Shown one piece after another: positions 54,085 through 64,000 of a stretch of DNA of 64,000 nt (its first letter is position 1; each line of letters opens with the position of its first letter). Below the pieces are notes generated by a model. It was not told the DNA's origin. It was given only the letters and a program-made list of their open reading frames with translations, and did not search any database. Where the stretch lies: assembly GCA_029255685.2 (NCBI GenBank), contig CM055312.2:85663010-85727009 (forward strand), given 5' to 3'. The DNA comes from Silene conica. Lineage: Eukaryota > Streptophyta > Magnoliopsida > Caryophyllales > Caryophyllaceae. Both the position numbers and the translations under genes were made by a program.

Positions 54085-57000
54085 TCACTCTATTACTATA
54101 TTCATATTTTTAAGCCATTCCTTGTCTTGATTGCTCACTGCTCCTTTGATCATTGCCCTTATCCTTCCACTGATCTGAACCTTAAGTTCTTTCACCAATC
54201 TGTCTGGCCTCATGACCATGCTCTCAACCCTACATTTGTTCCTTACACTCCACACTGCATACTTAGTAGCTGCTTTGCCCATTCTATATACACATCTCTG
54301 CATATCTGTCCTGATAACCTGGATACCTCCCATCCAGTCATCCAAATCTCCTTTGACCTTTCTCATGTAAATACAGTCTTCAAAAAGATGCCCATGAGTT
54401 TCAACATCCCCTTCACAAATGAAACAATTGGCACTTTCACAAAGATTTAGCCTAGCCAACTTTTCCCTGGTATTCAATGCCTGACTGCTAATAAGCCAGC
54501 AGACCACAGCATTTTTAGGAATAATCCAAGGATCCCAGACCTCACTGAACCACTGCACAGGTGGGTGCATACCTTGCAGCAGATCATACCCTGTCCTCAC
54601 AGTATAACCCTTCGTACCCAGACTCCAACTCCCTCCAGTATAACCAGAAGCAATCTTGTCTCTTGCCTTACAGATATTCCTCCAATTCCAATTTGAATCA
54701 GGAGGAGGGTGATAGCTATTCCAGTTCTGCCCTTTCAAATAGATGTGATCCACCCACAAAACCCAAAGCCTGTCAGCCTTTGTATAGACCCAGTTTGCCA
54801 GTTTCCCCACTGAAGCTATATTCCAGTTCTCTGCATTTTTAACACCCAAACCTCCTTCCTTCTTCTCTAGACATATTTTATCCCATGAAACAAGTGGAAC
54901 TCGATTATATTCTGAAATTCCATCCCAAAAATAGTTCCTGCACACTGCCACTATTCTCTTGATCACTGCTTTTGGGATTATAAAGATGGAACCCCAATAA
55001 TTATGTAGAGTGTTCAGTACAGAATTAACCAGGACCAGTCTGCCTGCATAGCTCAATTTTCTAGCTCCAATCCCTCTTATTCTCTGCACTACTTTATCCA
55101 CCAACACATGACAATCCTTGGTTTTTAGTCTCCCTGCCTGGATAGGTATACCTAAGTAGGTGAATGGCAGATCTCCTTCCTTGAACCCAGAGACCTGCAG
55201 AATGTCCCTCTTAACTTGATCAGCGACCCCTCTAAATACCACTTCTGACTTTGCTGCATTTACCTTCAACCCTGAAGTGTTTGAAAATGTGGCAAATGCC
55301 CTAAGAATGAGCATAATTGACCTGATATCCCCTTTACAGAATAATAACAAATCATCCGCAAACAGCAAATGATTCAGTTTTAACTCTTTGCAAAGAGGGT
55401 GAAACCTGAAAAACCAGTTCTGTGTAGCAAATTCCAACACCCTTGTCAAATACTCCATGCATATGGTGAAGATCAAGGGTGATATTGGGTCTCCTTGTCT
55501 CAATCCCCTTTTCCCTTTGAAGAAACCAAACACCACTCCATTCATATTAAGGGAATAACTAGTGCTTGTTACACACACCATAATGTACTGTCTGAATTTA
55601 TCTGGTATCTTCAAGGCAAACAACATTTGGTCTACAAAATCCCACTCCACAGTATCATAAGCTTTCTGAAGATCCAACTTGAACATACATCTTGGTGAAA
55701 TACCATTTCTGTTGTACAGCCTCACCAAATCTTGACATATCATGATATTCTCCAAAATACTCCTTCCCTTTATGAAAGCCCCTTGATTTCTACTCACCAC
55801 ATCAGGCAATATCATTGCCAATCTATTGCAGAGAATTTTTGAAATAGCTTTATAAATGACATTACAACATGCTATGGGTCTGAAGTGTTTCACACTGTGA
55901 GGTCTGTCAACTTTTGGAATCAAAGTTAACACAGTAGCATTTATCTGTTTAAGTAACTGCCCAGTCTAAAAAAAAACCTGAACTGCAGCTTTCACATCAC
56001 CTCTTATTACATCCCATGCATCCCTGAAGAACTGACTTCCATAACCATCAGGGCCGGGTGACTTGTCCTTTGGAATGCTGAATAAACATTCTTCTATCTC
56101 CTCCCCAGTGACAGGCTTATTCAACATTTCCAAGTGTCCCTCATTACAACATTTACCCCTCCTAACAATGCCAATATGAACATTATCAGTAGGAGTGCTG
56201 TTACCCAGCAGAGATTGATAATACTCCAGAAAAGCTTGCTGAATTTGACCCCCTTCTGTACACATTTGACCATGATGATCTTCAATACACAACACCTTAT
56301 TTTGCATCATTCTATTCTTGATAGTGTTATGGAAGAAAGCAGTGTTCAGATCCCCTTCCATAGTCCACTTGATTTTTGCTTTCTGGTATAGGAAACTGTC
56401 TCTAGCTGCTGCCAGTTCCTTCAACTCTTGAGATACCAAGAATTCCTTATGAATGAGATCACCTTGTCCTGGATTATCAACTACTTCCTTCTGGATAGTC
56501 TCCAAAAGAGCACTTGTAATGTTATAGCTATTTTCAATATCTGAATAACAGGAGCTATTCAGTTTCTTCAAGTTTGGCTTTAACCACTTAAGCTTCTTTA
56601 CCACTTTAAACATCAGGGTACCATCCACTCTCCTATTCCATATCTCCTCAATACACCCTCTAAACAAACTAGATTGCCCCCACATATTAAAGTATTTAAA
56701 ACTCCTTCTTCCTTTCAAATCATGTTGTTTACGCATTATGGTACATGGACAATGATCAAATAACCCTTCCTCATGAAAATGTGCCACATAATCCCCATAC
56801 ATTTCCATCCAAGCACTATTCCCCATTGCTCTGTCCAACCTACTGTACACTCTTGTCTGAACATCATGCTTGTTTGACCAAGTGAATAAAGCTCCAGTAG
56901 CATTCAAATCCTCCATATTACACAGAGAAATACAATCCTGAAAATGCTCCATCTCCATTTCTGTTGAGTTTCCCCCCAGTCTCTCTAAAGGGCTCAGCAC

Positions 57001-57462
57001 TGTATTAAAATCCCCAGTCCATAGCCAAGGCTCAGAACACTGATCAGCCACCTGTTTCAGAAATTGCCATAACTCCTGCCTCTCATAGACATCATTAAAT
57101 GCATAAATCATGGTGAGCAGGAAACTCCTATTATCCATCCTGGAAATCACCCTCATATGAATGAACTGTGATCCATAATTCAAAAACTGGACTTCATAAC
57201 TAACTGGCTTCCACATAATCCAAATCCTTCCCCCTTTATGCCAACTACTATTAGTTGAGATACTTCATCCCTCACACAAACTAGTAGTCCTATTCAGAAG
57301 ACCACAAGGTTTTATTTTAGTTTCTAAAAGACCAAATAACCCTACATTATTTGAATTCATAAACCACTTCACTACCTTTTGTTTATTTACATCATTCAGT
57401 CCCCGCACATTCCAAAAACTCAAACTATGCATGAATATTTGGTGCTGGAGGATCTTTACCAC
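54085..57462 (-). pseudogene. L1 ORF2: endonuclease and reverse transcriptase, two in-frame stops
   Basis: About 1,125 codons in one frame. Apurinic-type endonuclease: WNVRGLND, LLETKIK, WLWTGDFNTVL, SRLDRAMGN, LFDHCPC. Linker: WTMEGDLNTAFFHNTIKNR. RT: ALTLIPK-like start, MFKLDLQKAYDTVEWDFVD (motif A), GLRQGDPISPLIF (motif B), LLFADDLLLF (catalytic FADD). Then SYAGRLVLVNSVLNTLHNYW and a C-terminal zinc region (ANCFICEGDVETHGHLFEDC). There is no RNase H. Stops: TGA after CEG at about 57265, and TAG after AVQVFF at about 55966; each is a single-base change in an otherwise open frame. It overlaps the end of ORF1 by 38 bp. Confidence 0.92.
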
Positions 57463-58717
57463 TCTGGTCTACCCCTCCCCCAGGAGTAACCATTCCATTA
57501 AGCACATCCATAAAACTGTATGTCCCCTTACTACTTCCTGACTTAATCCCATTCAAACCAGCTTGTTTGTTCATCCTCATCGCCTGCCTAGCAGGTGTGG
57601 TCTGGATCATTCTCTCCAATGGTGGGAAAACCTCAGGCGTGAATATTGGCTCCACCACAACATCTGAAACAGCAGGACCAGGAGCCACTAGCTTAGCTTT
57701 CCAGACCTGTTGTGGCTTAACATACATTCTTCCCCCATCACGCTTCCTTCCTCTCCTGCACTGCCCTGTGTCATGGCCAAACCCTTTACATACATCACAT
57801 GAAATAGGTTTCCATTCATAGACAACCACTACCTCAATAATATTTCCCTTTTCATCCAAAAATTTGATCCTATCCTTCATTATCTGGTCTAGCTCCATCT
57901 CAACCATAACCCTTGCAGAGGACAATCTAATCCTGTCATTGGTAGCATCATCCAGCTTGATAAAATTGCCAACAATCCCTGCTATTTTTGGTAAACAACC
58001 CCAAAACTTAACCGGGATTCCTGTCATTTTAATCCAAACTGGTACTGTCACCACCTTCTCCTTTACCAGATCCTCAGTTCCATCCCATGATCTAACTATT
58101 AGTGGTTTATTCTCAAACATATAATGACCATAGTTTAAAACTTCTTCCTTATGTTCTAATTTGTGAAACCTGACAACAAAAATACCATTGTTCACAAAAG
58201 ACACCCTATCAATATCATACTCCCTCCATATGTGATACACAAACTCCTCAATAATATTCCAGGGAGGGTTTGCACCAAGTATATAACAGTAAACAGAATT
58301 AGACCAAAAATCTACCTCCTCCTGAATATCCTCTGTGGTGAACTGTATAAGAGTATCTTTGTCTTCTTCCTCAAGTATAGTCTCCATAGCCGGCACATTT
58401 TTTCCACCCCTTCTGTGAATCCAGTCAGTAAGATGATCATCAGGTTCTCCTGCAAGATTCAGTCCTGGAATCCCAACAATGTCCGCCATACTCCTCGTAT
58501 TGCGTGCCTCAGCTGAAATTGGTTGAGCCTTAGTCCCCTTACTTCCATTTGTACTATCTGGAATATTATTATTACTAGTTGAATTGTGTGATTTATTTTG
58601 CTGATTATTACTGTTATTATTACTACTTTTTTTTGTTGTTTTCGATTTATTATTCCCAGATTTTGATGATGATGAAGTTGTTGTATTTTGATTCTCGCTA
58701 AAATTCATAACCGCCAT
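57425..58717 (-). CDS. L1 ORF1: RNA-binding protein with DUF4283 and CCHC knuckle, 430 aa
   Basis: Intact from ATG 58717. The first 75 residues are Asn/Ser/Lys-rich low complexity. About residues 120-290 form the DUF4283 region (YCYILGANPPWNIIEEFVYH, FHKLEHKEEVLNYGHYMFEN, VPVWIKMTGIPVKFWG). A zinc knuckle CDVCKGFGHDTGQC follows near residue 310, then a basic tail. In plant L1 elements this protein coats the element RNA and is needed for retrotransposition. It is the only uninterrupted transposon protein in the window apart from short fragments. Confidence 0.9.
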   Translation of the reverse strand: MAVMNFSENQNTTTSSSSKSGNNKSKTTKKSSNNNSNNQQNKSHNSTSNNNIPDSTNGSKGTKAQPISAEARNTRSMADIVGIPGLNLAGEPDDHLTDWIHRRGGKNVPAMETILEEEDKDTLIQFTTEDIQEEVDFWSNSVYCYILGANPPWNIIEEFVYHIWREYDIDRVSFVNNGIFVVRFHKLEHKEEVLNYGHYMFENKPLIVRSWDGTEDLVKEKVVTVPVWIKMTGIPVKFWGCLPKIAGIVGNFIKLDDATNDRIRLSSARVMVEMELDQIMKDRIKFLDEKGNIIEVVVVYEWKPISCDVCKGFGHDTGQCRRGRKRDGGRMYVKPQQVWKAKLVAPGPAVSDVVVEPIFTPEVFPPLERMIQTTPARQAMRMNKQAGLNGIKSGSSKGTYSFMDVLNGMVTPGGGVDQSGKDPPAPNIHA

Positions 58718-58788
58718 TCTTTGGGATTAGCAAAGCTTTTTTCTCTTTCTATCTCTACATTAATATGTTTTTTATTTTGAAGCATCTT

Positions 58789-58920
58789 GGTTTGTATGCT
58801 ATCTTGAGCAAAAAAAAGAGAAAAGAAAGAAAGAAAGCAAGAAAAGAAAGAAAAGAAAAAGAACAGAAAAATTCAGAAAAAAAGAAGGAAAGAAAAGAAA
58901 AACGAAAAAAAGATCAAAAT
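58789..58920 (+). repeat. Purine-rich A/G tract in gypsy spacer
   Basis: 58811-58920 is almost pure A and G (GAAAGAAAGAAAGC, AAAAGAAAAA). A matching A-rich tract lies before the L1 insertion at 53440-53490. Low-complexity spacer, non-coding. Confidence 0.7.
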
Positions 58921-58932
58921 GTACAGGAAACA

Positions 58933-58965
58933 GGTCGACCGACCACCATCACAGGTCGGCCGACC
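58933..58965. repeat. Paired GGTCGRYCGACC motif, pair 5 (spacer)
   Basis: 12-mers start at 58933 (GGTCGACCGACC) and 58954 (GGTCGGCCGACC), 21 bp apart. The 12 bases before it (GTACAGGAAACA) also precede pair 2 at 51561, so the motif was copied with some flank. Confidence 0.95.
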
Positions 58966-59893
58966 GACTGACAGTATTAATCTCAAGATTTCGTTCAATA
59001 ATAGTTCCTTTCTTTTATATGTTATCACTCCCGCACCTCATTCAAAAAAATATTTGGGAATCCTTTCTTATATATAATGTGAGAGTTGTGCTACAAAAGA
59101 GGACCTTCTTAATATCAAAAAGTTGTGAAATATGTTATTGGGAACCGGTTTTACTAGCTTGGCTACTAACCTCACAAATCCAAAAACATCTTAACCACTT
59201 TTACCGTTTACCTCACATATCTTTCATTACCTCAATTGCATGTATCTGAGTCACTTAATGAGTTTGTTATACATAGTTGTAGAATTCTTGTTCATGTTAG
59301 ATTGCAGGCATGTTTCCATGGGTCGCGGTTAGGTGAGTGTCATTACAATATACTTCTTTCTATCTTTTACATATACTCACCCTTTGCTTCATGAGTGTCT
59401 CGAGCGTACCGCGAGAGTCCAATGGTAATAAGTCTCTATAGTCTCCAGTTTGCAAGTTCGACGACACCATAACTCGTTTGCATGATTTGAATGCTTCCTC
59501 ATTTTGTACTTAGCATTAGTATAGGCGTACATGTAAATTTCGCTCTGAGATTGAAATCGTTCCATTAGTTAAGATCGAGTCTATTTCTTGCTTGAGGGCA
59601 AGCAAGGTTTGGTTTGGGGAATTTGATGCGTGCCTATTTTATGATGTTTTACATCTATTTTTACACGCATTTGGTCGCTCATTTACTATGTTTTAGCCCT
59701 TATTTCCCAACAATTGTGCACTTTCGTATTTTTATGCACTTTTGCAGATTTGTGCGGAAAAAGGACAATTTTACACCAAGCTTATGCCCTCGAGATTTTT
59801 GCATAACTAAGGAACAAAGAAAGTCAACTGGAATCATTAATCAAGTGCCAAAAGTCAAACCACGACGAATCATAGCAACACAACGCGGAAACG

Positions 59894-60006
59894 GGTCGAC
59901 CGACCTACTATTTGGGTCGGCCGACCAGGCCTCTGTTATGGAAAGCCCAGAAAATCTCTGAAGCCCGTGAATAGGTCGACCGACCCACATAGTAGGTCGA
60001 CCGACC
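59894..60006. repeat. Paired GGTCGRYCGACC motifs, pairs 6 and 7 (LTR)
   Basis: 12-mers start at 59894 and 59915, and at 59974 and 59995, each 21 bp apart, upstream of the likely LTR promoter. Confidence 0.95.
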
Positions 60007-60525
60007 TCTGCGCAGAATAAGAAGATTTCCGGAAGCCCATCAACGTGTCAGAATCATTAGCAAACTCTAATTGTTCCGCCTACTTAAGAAAATTAGAGGA
60101 TTAGGGTTTTGCATCTATTATTCTCCACCATAATTCAGTTTCTAATCTAGTTCTATTCGGTTTTATTCAGTTTTTAGTTCAGTTTTGTAATCTTTCAATA
60201 ATTCTCAAGCACTTTAGTTGTTCATCAATCTTTCAGCATTCATCAATAAAGTTTGTTCCTTTCCATCTTATTTCCGATCTCTGGTAATTCTTTCTTAATT
60301 TAGTTTTATTATTGTACCTATTTTTATCGCATTCGTTTTAAGATAGAATCCCAAAGCTTTATCGTGAAATTGCATGTTTAGATTGACAGTTATTATGTTT
60401 GCCATGTTTATCCCTGTTTTTAATGTTGTTTCAATAACCATGCGTAGCTAAATACTCATGTTAGGATGTAGGGGATGAATATGCTAGGTAGTATAAACTT
60501 CGAGACCGACCTGTAGCAGGGCCGT

Positions 60526-60599
60526 GGTCGGCCGACTCACATAGTGGGTCGGTCGACCAAGGCGGTGGTCGGCCGACCGGGCTAACTGGTCGGTCGACC
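60526..60599. repeat. Paired GGTCGRYCGACC motifs, pairs 8 and 9 (LTR)
   Basis: 12-mers start at 60526, 60547, 60567 and 60588. Within pairs the offset is 21; between the two pairs it is 20, so four sites lie almost in phase. One site ends in T instead of C (60537). Confidence 0.95.
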
Positions 60600-61192
60600 C
60601 ACTCGCGTATGTTTTCTGTTTCGTTTTAATTCGTAAATTATAATACCCTACAATGAGACTGAAAGGAGACTTGTAGGATGTTAGTAATGACCTACCCAAG
60701 ATTGAAAGATACGGGAAGGGCATTGGTTTACACCTTAAGACGGCTAGGTTACTCAAGACTGAAAAGTATGTGACCTAGAATTTAGGAATCACCCTTATTG
60801 TTGACACCCAATAATTGTGAGACATAGGAACTAATAGCACAGGCCGAAAGAAGCTATTAGGTAGCATAGACCTAAAAGGATATGTTACGCCCCTTACGCG
60901 ACTGCAATACATGTTTACCTTAGGATTTATATTACCTTAGCTATTTGTTACCCAATCATCCTAGCATCTCTTTTAATATAGTTTATTTCTCATCTTTAAT
61001 TACTTGTTTATTTTAAATCTTTGCTTTAGACTTAGTAAACAACCAATCAAACCGCCAAAATTGTTACCTTAAACATCAACATCAAACAATAAACACTCCC
61101 CACCTCTTTGTGGTTTGACCCTGACTTTCACTATCTATTGTTAAAGTTAGGATTTATAAATTTATCTTTGGTACCCTCATCGACGGGCATCA

Positions 61193-61689
61193 AGAGGTGC
61201 AAAAAGGGATAGCCGTGAGCAGCAGCAAGGGGGAAGAGGTGTGTCTCGTAGAAGAGAGTGCGGACAGTACAGCAGCAGTAGAATAATACCAGTAACTCAG
61301 TACAGACACACGCAAGCGCTGGTCTGGTCTGAACGGACTGAGACAGGTGCAATGCAGTAGAGTAGAAGTAGCAGCACAAACAGGACCATTGAAATTTATG
61401 TTGTAGCCATTACAGAAGGTATACGTATACCAAGAATGTGTAGAGGACAGTGGTACTTAAACATACTAGCAATGGGTGAGCAGACAGAGGTAACACAGCC
61501 AGTAGGTAAAACGCAGTAGTGACACGAATGGGCAGACTCACAGTACCAATGCGTTCAATGAGTAGACAGGTCTAAACAAACTAGATAAACGGGCAGGAAG
61601 TATTGAGTAGTAGATGAGCAGTGGGTTCAGATTAGTACTAGGTAAAGTGCAGTAGAAAAAGGAAAGAGGAGATGCAGTGCAGTAGCTGT
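61193..61689. other. Unclassified DNA right of the gypsy LTR
   Basis: CAG- and GTAG-rich, more GC than the surroundings. No protein domain or terminal repeat recognised. Confidence 0.35.
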
Positions 61690-62608
61690 ACGTATGCATA
61701 GAGATTTCAGAAATTGTTAACACCCAAAACCCAAATCCAAACAAGCCCTTCATCAATTACATTAACCCATAAGTTAAACATCCTATATTCATCATCCAAT
61801 CACATAACCATTCACAATGAAATTCCCAAAATTCAACCGGTCTCCATGTATACTCCCAAATTCACCCAAGAGATGAATTCAACATAATTTATCATCAACA
61901 ATCTGAGTATTACGCATACTAAACAAGTTTACAACTTATCTCATGCCTCAAAACACATAAACACAACAATATTAACAAAAAGCTTGCTACTTTAACAAAT
62001 AAGCCGAGTTACTCATAATTGTCACCTTAAAAGCAATTCCGATCAAAGCTCCTCTTCTATAACGTAGCTATCCACACTAGGATCGTCCAAGCCTTCACCT
62101 ACAATCAAGAAAAACGGATTTTAGAGCTTAAAGACGGATTCTACAAAATCAGTCACTTTTTCGAGTTGAAGGAAACGGAAATTGGAAGTGACGGATGACT
62201 TGCAAATTTCATGAGGATTCCGAAAATGTATTTATTACCTTGATTTGGAGTCCGGATGATGAAGAAAAATGGATTAAGAGATTGAGTTTTAAGGAGAAAA
62301 ATGAGAAAGAATGAAGAACAGTGTTCTTATTTCTTGAGAAATGATATGTCGACATCTTGAGGGTTTAGGAGGGTTTATATGTGTCCTTTCCGTTTCAAAG
62401 GAAAACGGGTTTGGTAACATGAACGGGTTTTATTTGACACGGACTTAAGTTTTGCCAAGTTGTATTCGTCTTAAGGACTTAAGGTTCTTAAGACGGATCT
62501 TACGATTTATTAAAAATACTTCTCAATCAATTATTAAAATATTATTTTACTACTTAAAATAATTAAAAACCCTTAAAATATATTTATGAAAATACGGGAT
62601 GTTACATT
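61690..62608 (-). mobile_element. Possible LTR fragment (minus) with TGTAACATCCCGTATTT end
   Basis: On the minus strand a sequence starting TGTAACATCCCGTATTTTC at 62608 resembles the LTR start of plant chromovirus-type Ty3 elements. The left limit and any partner LTR were not found. Confidence 0.3.
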
Positions 62609-62649
62609 TGCCCCTTAACCGACTTTATTTTGCTTGTTATTTGTGTTAA

Positions 62650-62680
62650 CTAGTTTTACGCCCGTGCAAAAAATGCACGT
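62650..62680 (-). mobile_element. Helitron-like 3' terminus (minus)
   Basis: On the minus strand a perfect 6-bp stem CGTGCA/TGCACG with a 5-base loop is followed by GGCGTAAAA and CTAG|T. The pattern matches a Helitron 3' end; the 5' end would lie to the right, possibly outside the window. Confidence 0.45.
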
Positions 62681-62689
62681 ACAGGCTTA

Positions 62690-63829
62690 ATTTTATTAAA
62701 TTGAAAATGAATAAAAGGTGAATATATATTTAATAAAAATATGATTTTACTATTACAGTTATACTAATGTAAAATGTAAAAATAATTTATACGCTTAACT
62801 TGGACGTAATTAAAAACACACATTAGCTCGACATGATAAACAAAAATAAATCTTATTTAAGATAGATCAAATATATATGTAGGATGGATAAGAAAAAACA
62901 GTAACATTATGTAAAGGAAATCTAAAATATTTGTCCTATATATTTAAGGGGTTGAAATTAAATTATTTTAAACTTAAAACGGAAAAATAGCCAATAAAAA
63001 TAAGTATAAATCTGAAAATTATACTTATGGTTTAAATCCTAAATTCTTAACTATCCTAATTAACCTAATTAGTCTTGGTCGACTCTCTAACTACCCAAAA
63101 AAACCTGCTGTCCTCAAAAAGGTGACATTTTGGCCCGTCTTCTTAAGGAGACGGAATTGGTCCGTCTTCAATGAGAATTTGTGAACCTTTATATAGGGAT
63201 ATAAGAATATAACAAAGTGAAAAATTATATGTTCGTTTATTGATAAACTCCACATCTGACTAACCTCATTTGAACTCACAACTTTGCCTTTTTTTCACTC
63301 TCTAATTCTCCCTCACTACTTTTCCTTTAATCTAACTACTATGTCGCCTCTCTAAAATCTATTCGGGGTTCGTTACAACGCTCACCTTTGCTATCAAACT
63401 CAATAAATTACCTCTTTATGTTTTTAAAAATTCCATCAATATTCTTTGGATTCATTAAATTGCTCAATTGATTGCTAATTAATGTTTAACGCATGAGAAG
63501 GAATCAAATGAAAAGTTTAATTTTTTTCCGTCAAATATATAATACGGATTGTTATTTTGCGTATTTATTGTTGCAATTTTTTATCGTTTTTTCATTATTT
63601 ATATATTATATATTTACTTTTTTCATTTTTTTGGCTCGTTAAATTTGATATAAAATATGTGTTCAAAATATACTACCTTTAAAATTTTTTGCTAATGTCT
63701 TTTCATAAATTTTAAATTTTTGTTGTTTATCTTTGTTGTAAAGGTAAATCTGTAATTTTAAAAAATATTGGGAATTATCAAATGAATAATGCTCTTTATA
63801 CGACGAACAATAGTAATACTATCTAAATG
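62690..63829. other. AT-rich DNA, no gene
   Basis: No supported feature, apart from a short GACGG-rich repeat near 63130-63170 (CCGTCTTCTTAAGGAGACGG). Confidence 0.4.
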
Positions 63830-64000
63830 CACTACAAAAATTACGTTTTTAAGCGACCGTATTTAGCAGTAGCCAAAAGGACGACGAATATTAAATTCTC
63901 TCGGCTATTTACTTGTTGGTTTTTTAAAAATTAAAGTTATTGAAATCTAATGATTTTGAAAGTTAATTAATTTTAATGATTTTAGAATTTATTGAATTAA
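63830..64000. mobile_element. Possible left end of a CACTA element, cut by the window edge
   Basis: CACTACAAAAATTACG at 63830 is the common plant CACTA terminus, followed by a subterminal AAGCGACCG. The other end would lie beyond 64000, so it cannot be confirmed here. Confidence 0.4.

Larger units (their letters stand above)
53990..58770 (-). mobile_element. Full-length L1 LINE nested in the gypsy spacer
   Basis: An 18-bp TSD TTTATTTTGAAGCATCTT lies at 53972-53989 and 58771-58788. Orientation is minus: 5' UTR about 58718-58770, ORF1 58717-57425, ORF2 57462-54085, then a short 3' UTR and a poly(T) on the plus strand at 53990. Only two nonsense codons are seen in ORF2 and none in ORF1, so the insertion is young and postdates the gypsy element. 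Confidence 0.92.
51249..61192 (+). mobile_element. 5'-truncated Ty3/gypsy element, gag-protease only, with 3' LTR
   Basis: Order on the plus strand: gag C-terminal part and protease (51249-52796), spacer (52797-53971 and 58789-59600), purine-rich tract (AAGGTTTGGTTTGGGGAAT), then an LTR (59624-61192). The gag start, primer site and 5' LTR are missing. Gag and protease resemble the Athila/Tat side of Ty3. After removing the nested L1, only about 2 kb separates the protease from the LTR and no RT, RNase H or integrase is there, so it is a non-autonomous type. It carries nine 21-bp-spaced GGTCGRYCGACC pairs. Confidence 0.75.
59624..61192 (+). repeat. Gypsy 3' LTR, 1,569 bp
   Basis: It starts TGATGC and ends GCATCA, perfect 6-bp terminal inverted repeats, directly after the purine tract ending GGGGAATT. 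It holds a promoter-like CTACTTAAGAAAA (about 60080) and AATAAAG (about 60245), plausible TATA and polyadenylation signals. It also carries four of the GGTCGRYCGACC pairs. No second LTR lies in the window. Confidence 0.75.

Noticed and set aside
61131..61379. Cys-rich open frame (82 codons, minus)
   Set aside because: It lies across the gypsy LTR end and a CAG-rich repeat; no signal or domain support.

Overview
This is a gene-poor, AT-rich stretch of a flowering-plant nuclear genome. The evidence is the intron-containing major-latex-protein gene, the intact F-box/DUF295 gene, plant-type L1 LINEs (DUF4283 ORF1), Copia and Ty3/gypsy elements, CACTA, hAT, MULE, Stowaway and Helitron ends, and the absence of any bacterial operon structure. 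The organism is probably a eudicot. A caryophyllid is my guess from the look of the repeats, and nothing in the window proves it.

Only four host genes look potentially functional. Two are paralogous small secreted-peptide genes (1811-2002 and 14856-15101, both minus). The third is a two-exon MLP/Bet v 1-type gene (18008-18716, minus). The fourth is a single-exon F-box/DUF295 gene (29875-31074, minus). Almost everything else is transposable elements, most of them nested, and target-site duplications (TSDs) let the order of insertion be read.

1-15.9 kb: a 550-bp hAT-like element. Peptide gene 1 follows, with its 5' leader split by an 8.6-kb LINE (2041-10607) that carries a restriction-like endonuclease. 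That LINE is in turn split by a 4.85-kb CACTA element (3996-8847) carrying captured exons, one resembling PRP40C. The displaced upstream region of peptide gene 1 lies beyond the LINE at 10608-10800. A long-inverted-repeat element follows (10998-13506), with a MITE in one arm and a 1-kb MULE full of short palindromes in the other. Then come an 828-bp hAT with a Stowaway inside it, and peptide gene 2.

15.9-31.4 kb: a 5'-truncated L1, the MLP gene, and a 10-kb hAT composite (18886-28883) inserted 169 bp upstream of the MLP start codon. The composite contains a young Copia element and several tandem arrays. The F-box gene follows.

31.4-50 kb: a hAT (31553-36129) hosting a 4.1-kb long-inverted-repeat element, degenerate tandem arrays, a polyadenylated retrocopy with a 15-bp TSD, two MULE-type elements (42434-43447 and 44209-45378), Stowaway MITEs, and LINE and MULE fragments.

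51-64 kb: a 5'-truncated Ty3/gypsy element with gag-protease only, a 1.57-kb LTR and a nested, nearly intact L1 (53990-58770). It carries nine pairs of a palindromic 12-mer, GGTCGRYCGACC, always 21 bp apart, in coding, spacer and LTR DNA. A Helitron terminus and the start of another CACTA element lie near the right edge.

The most unusual observations are the 21-bp-pitch paired palindromes, the two related MULE families with different palindrome arrays inside similar termini, the endonuclease-type LINE, and the peptide gene pair whose comparison dates and places the LINE insertion.
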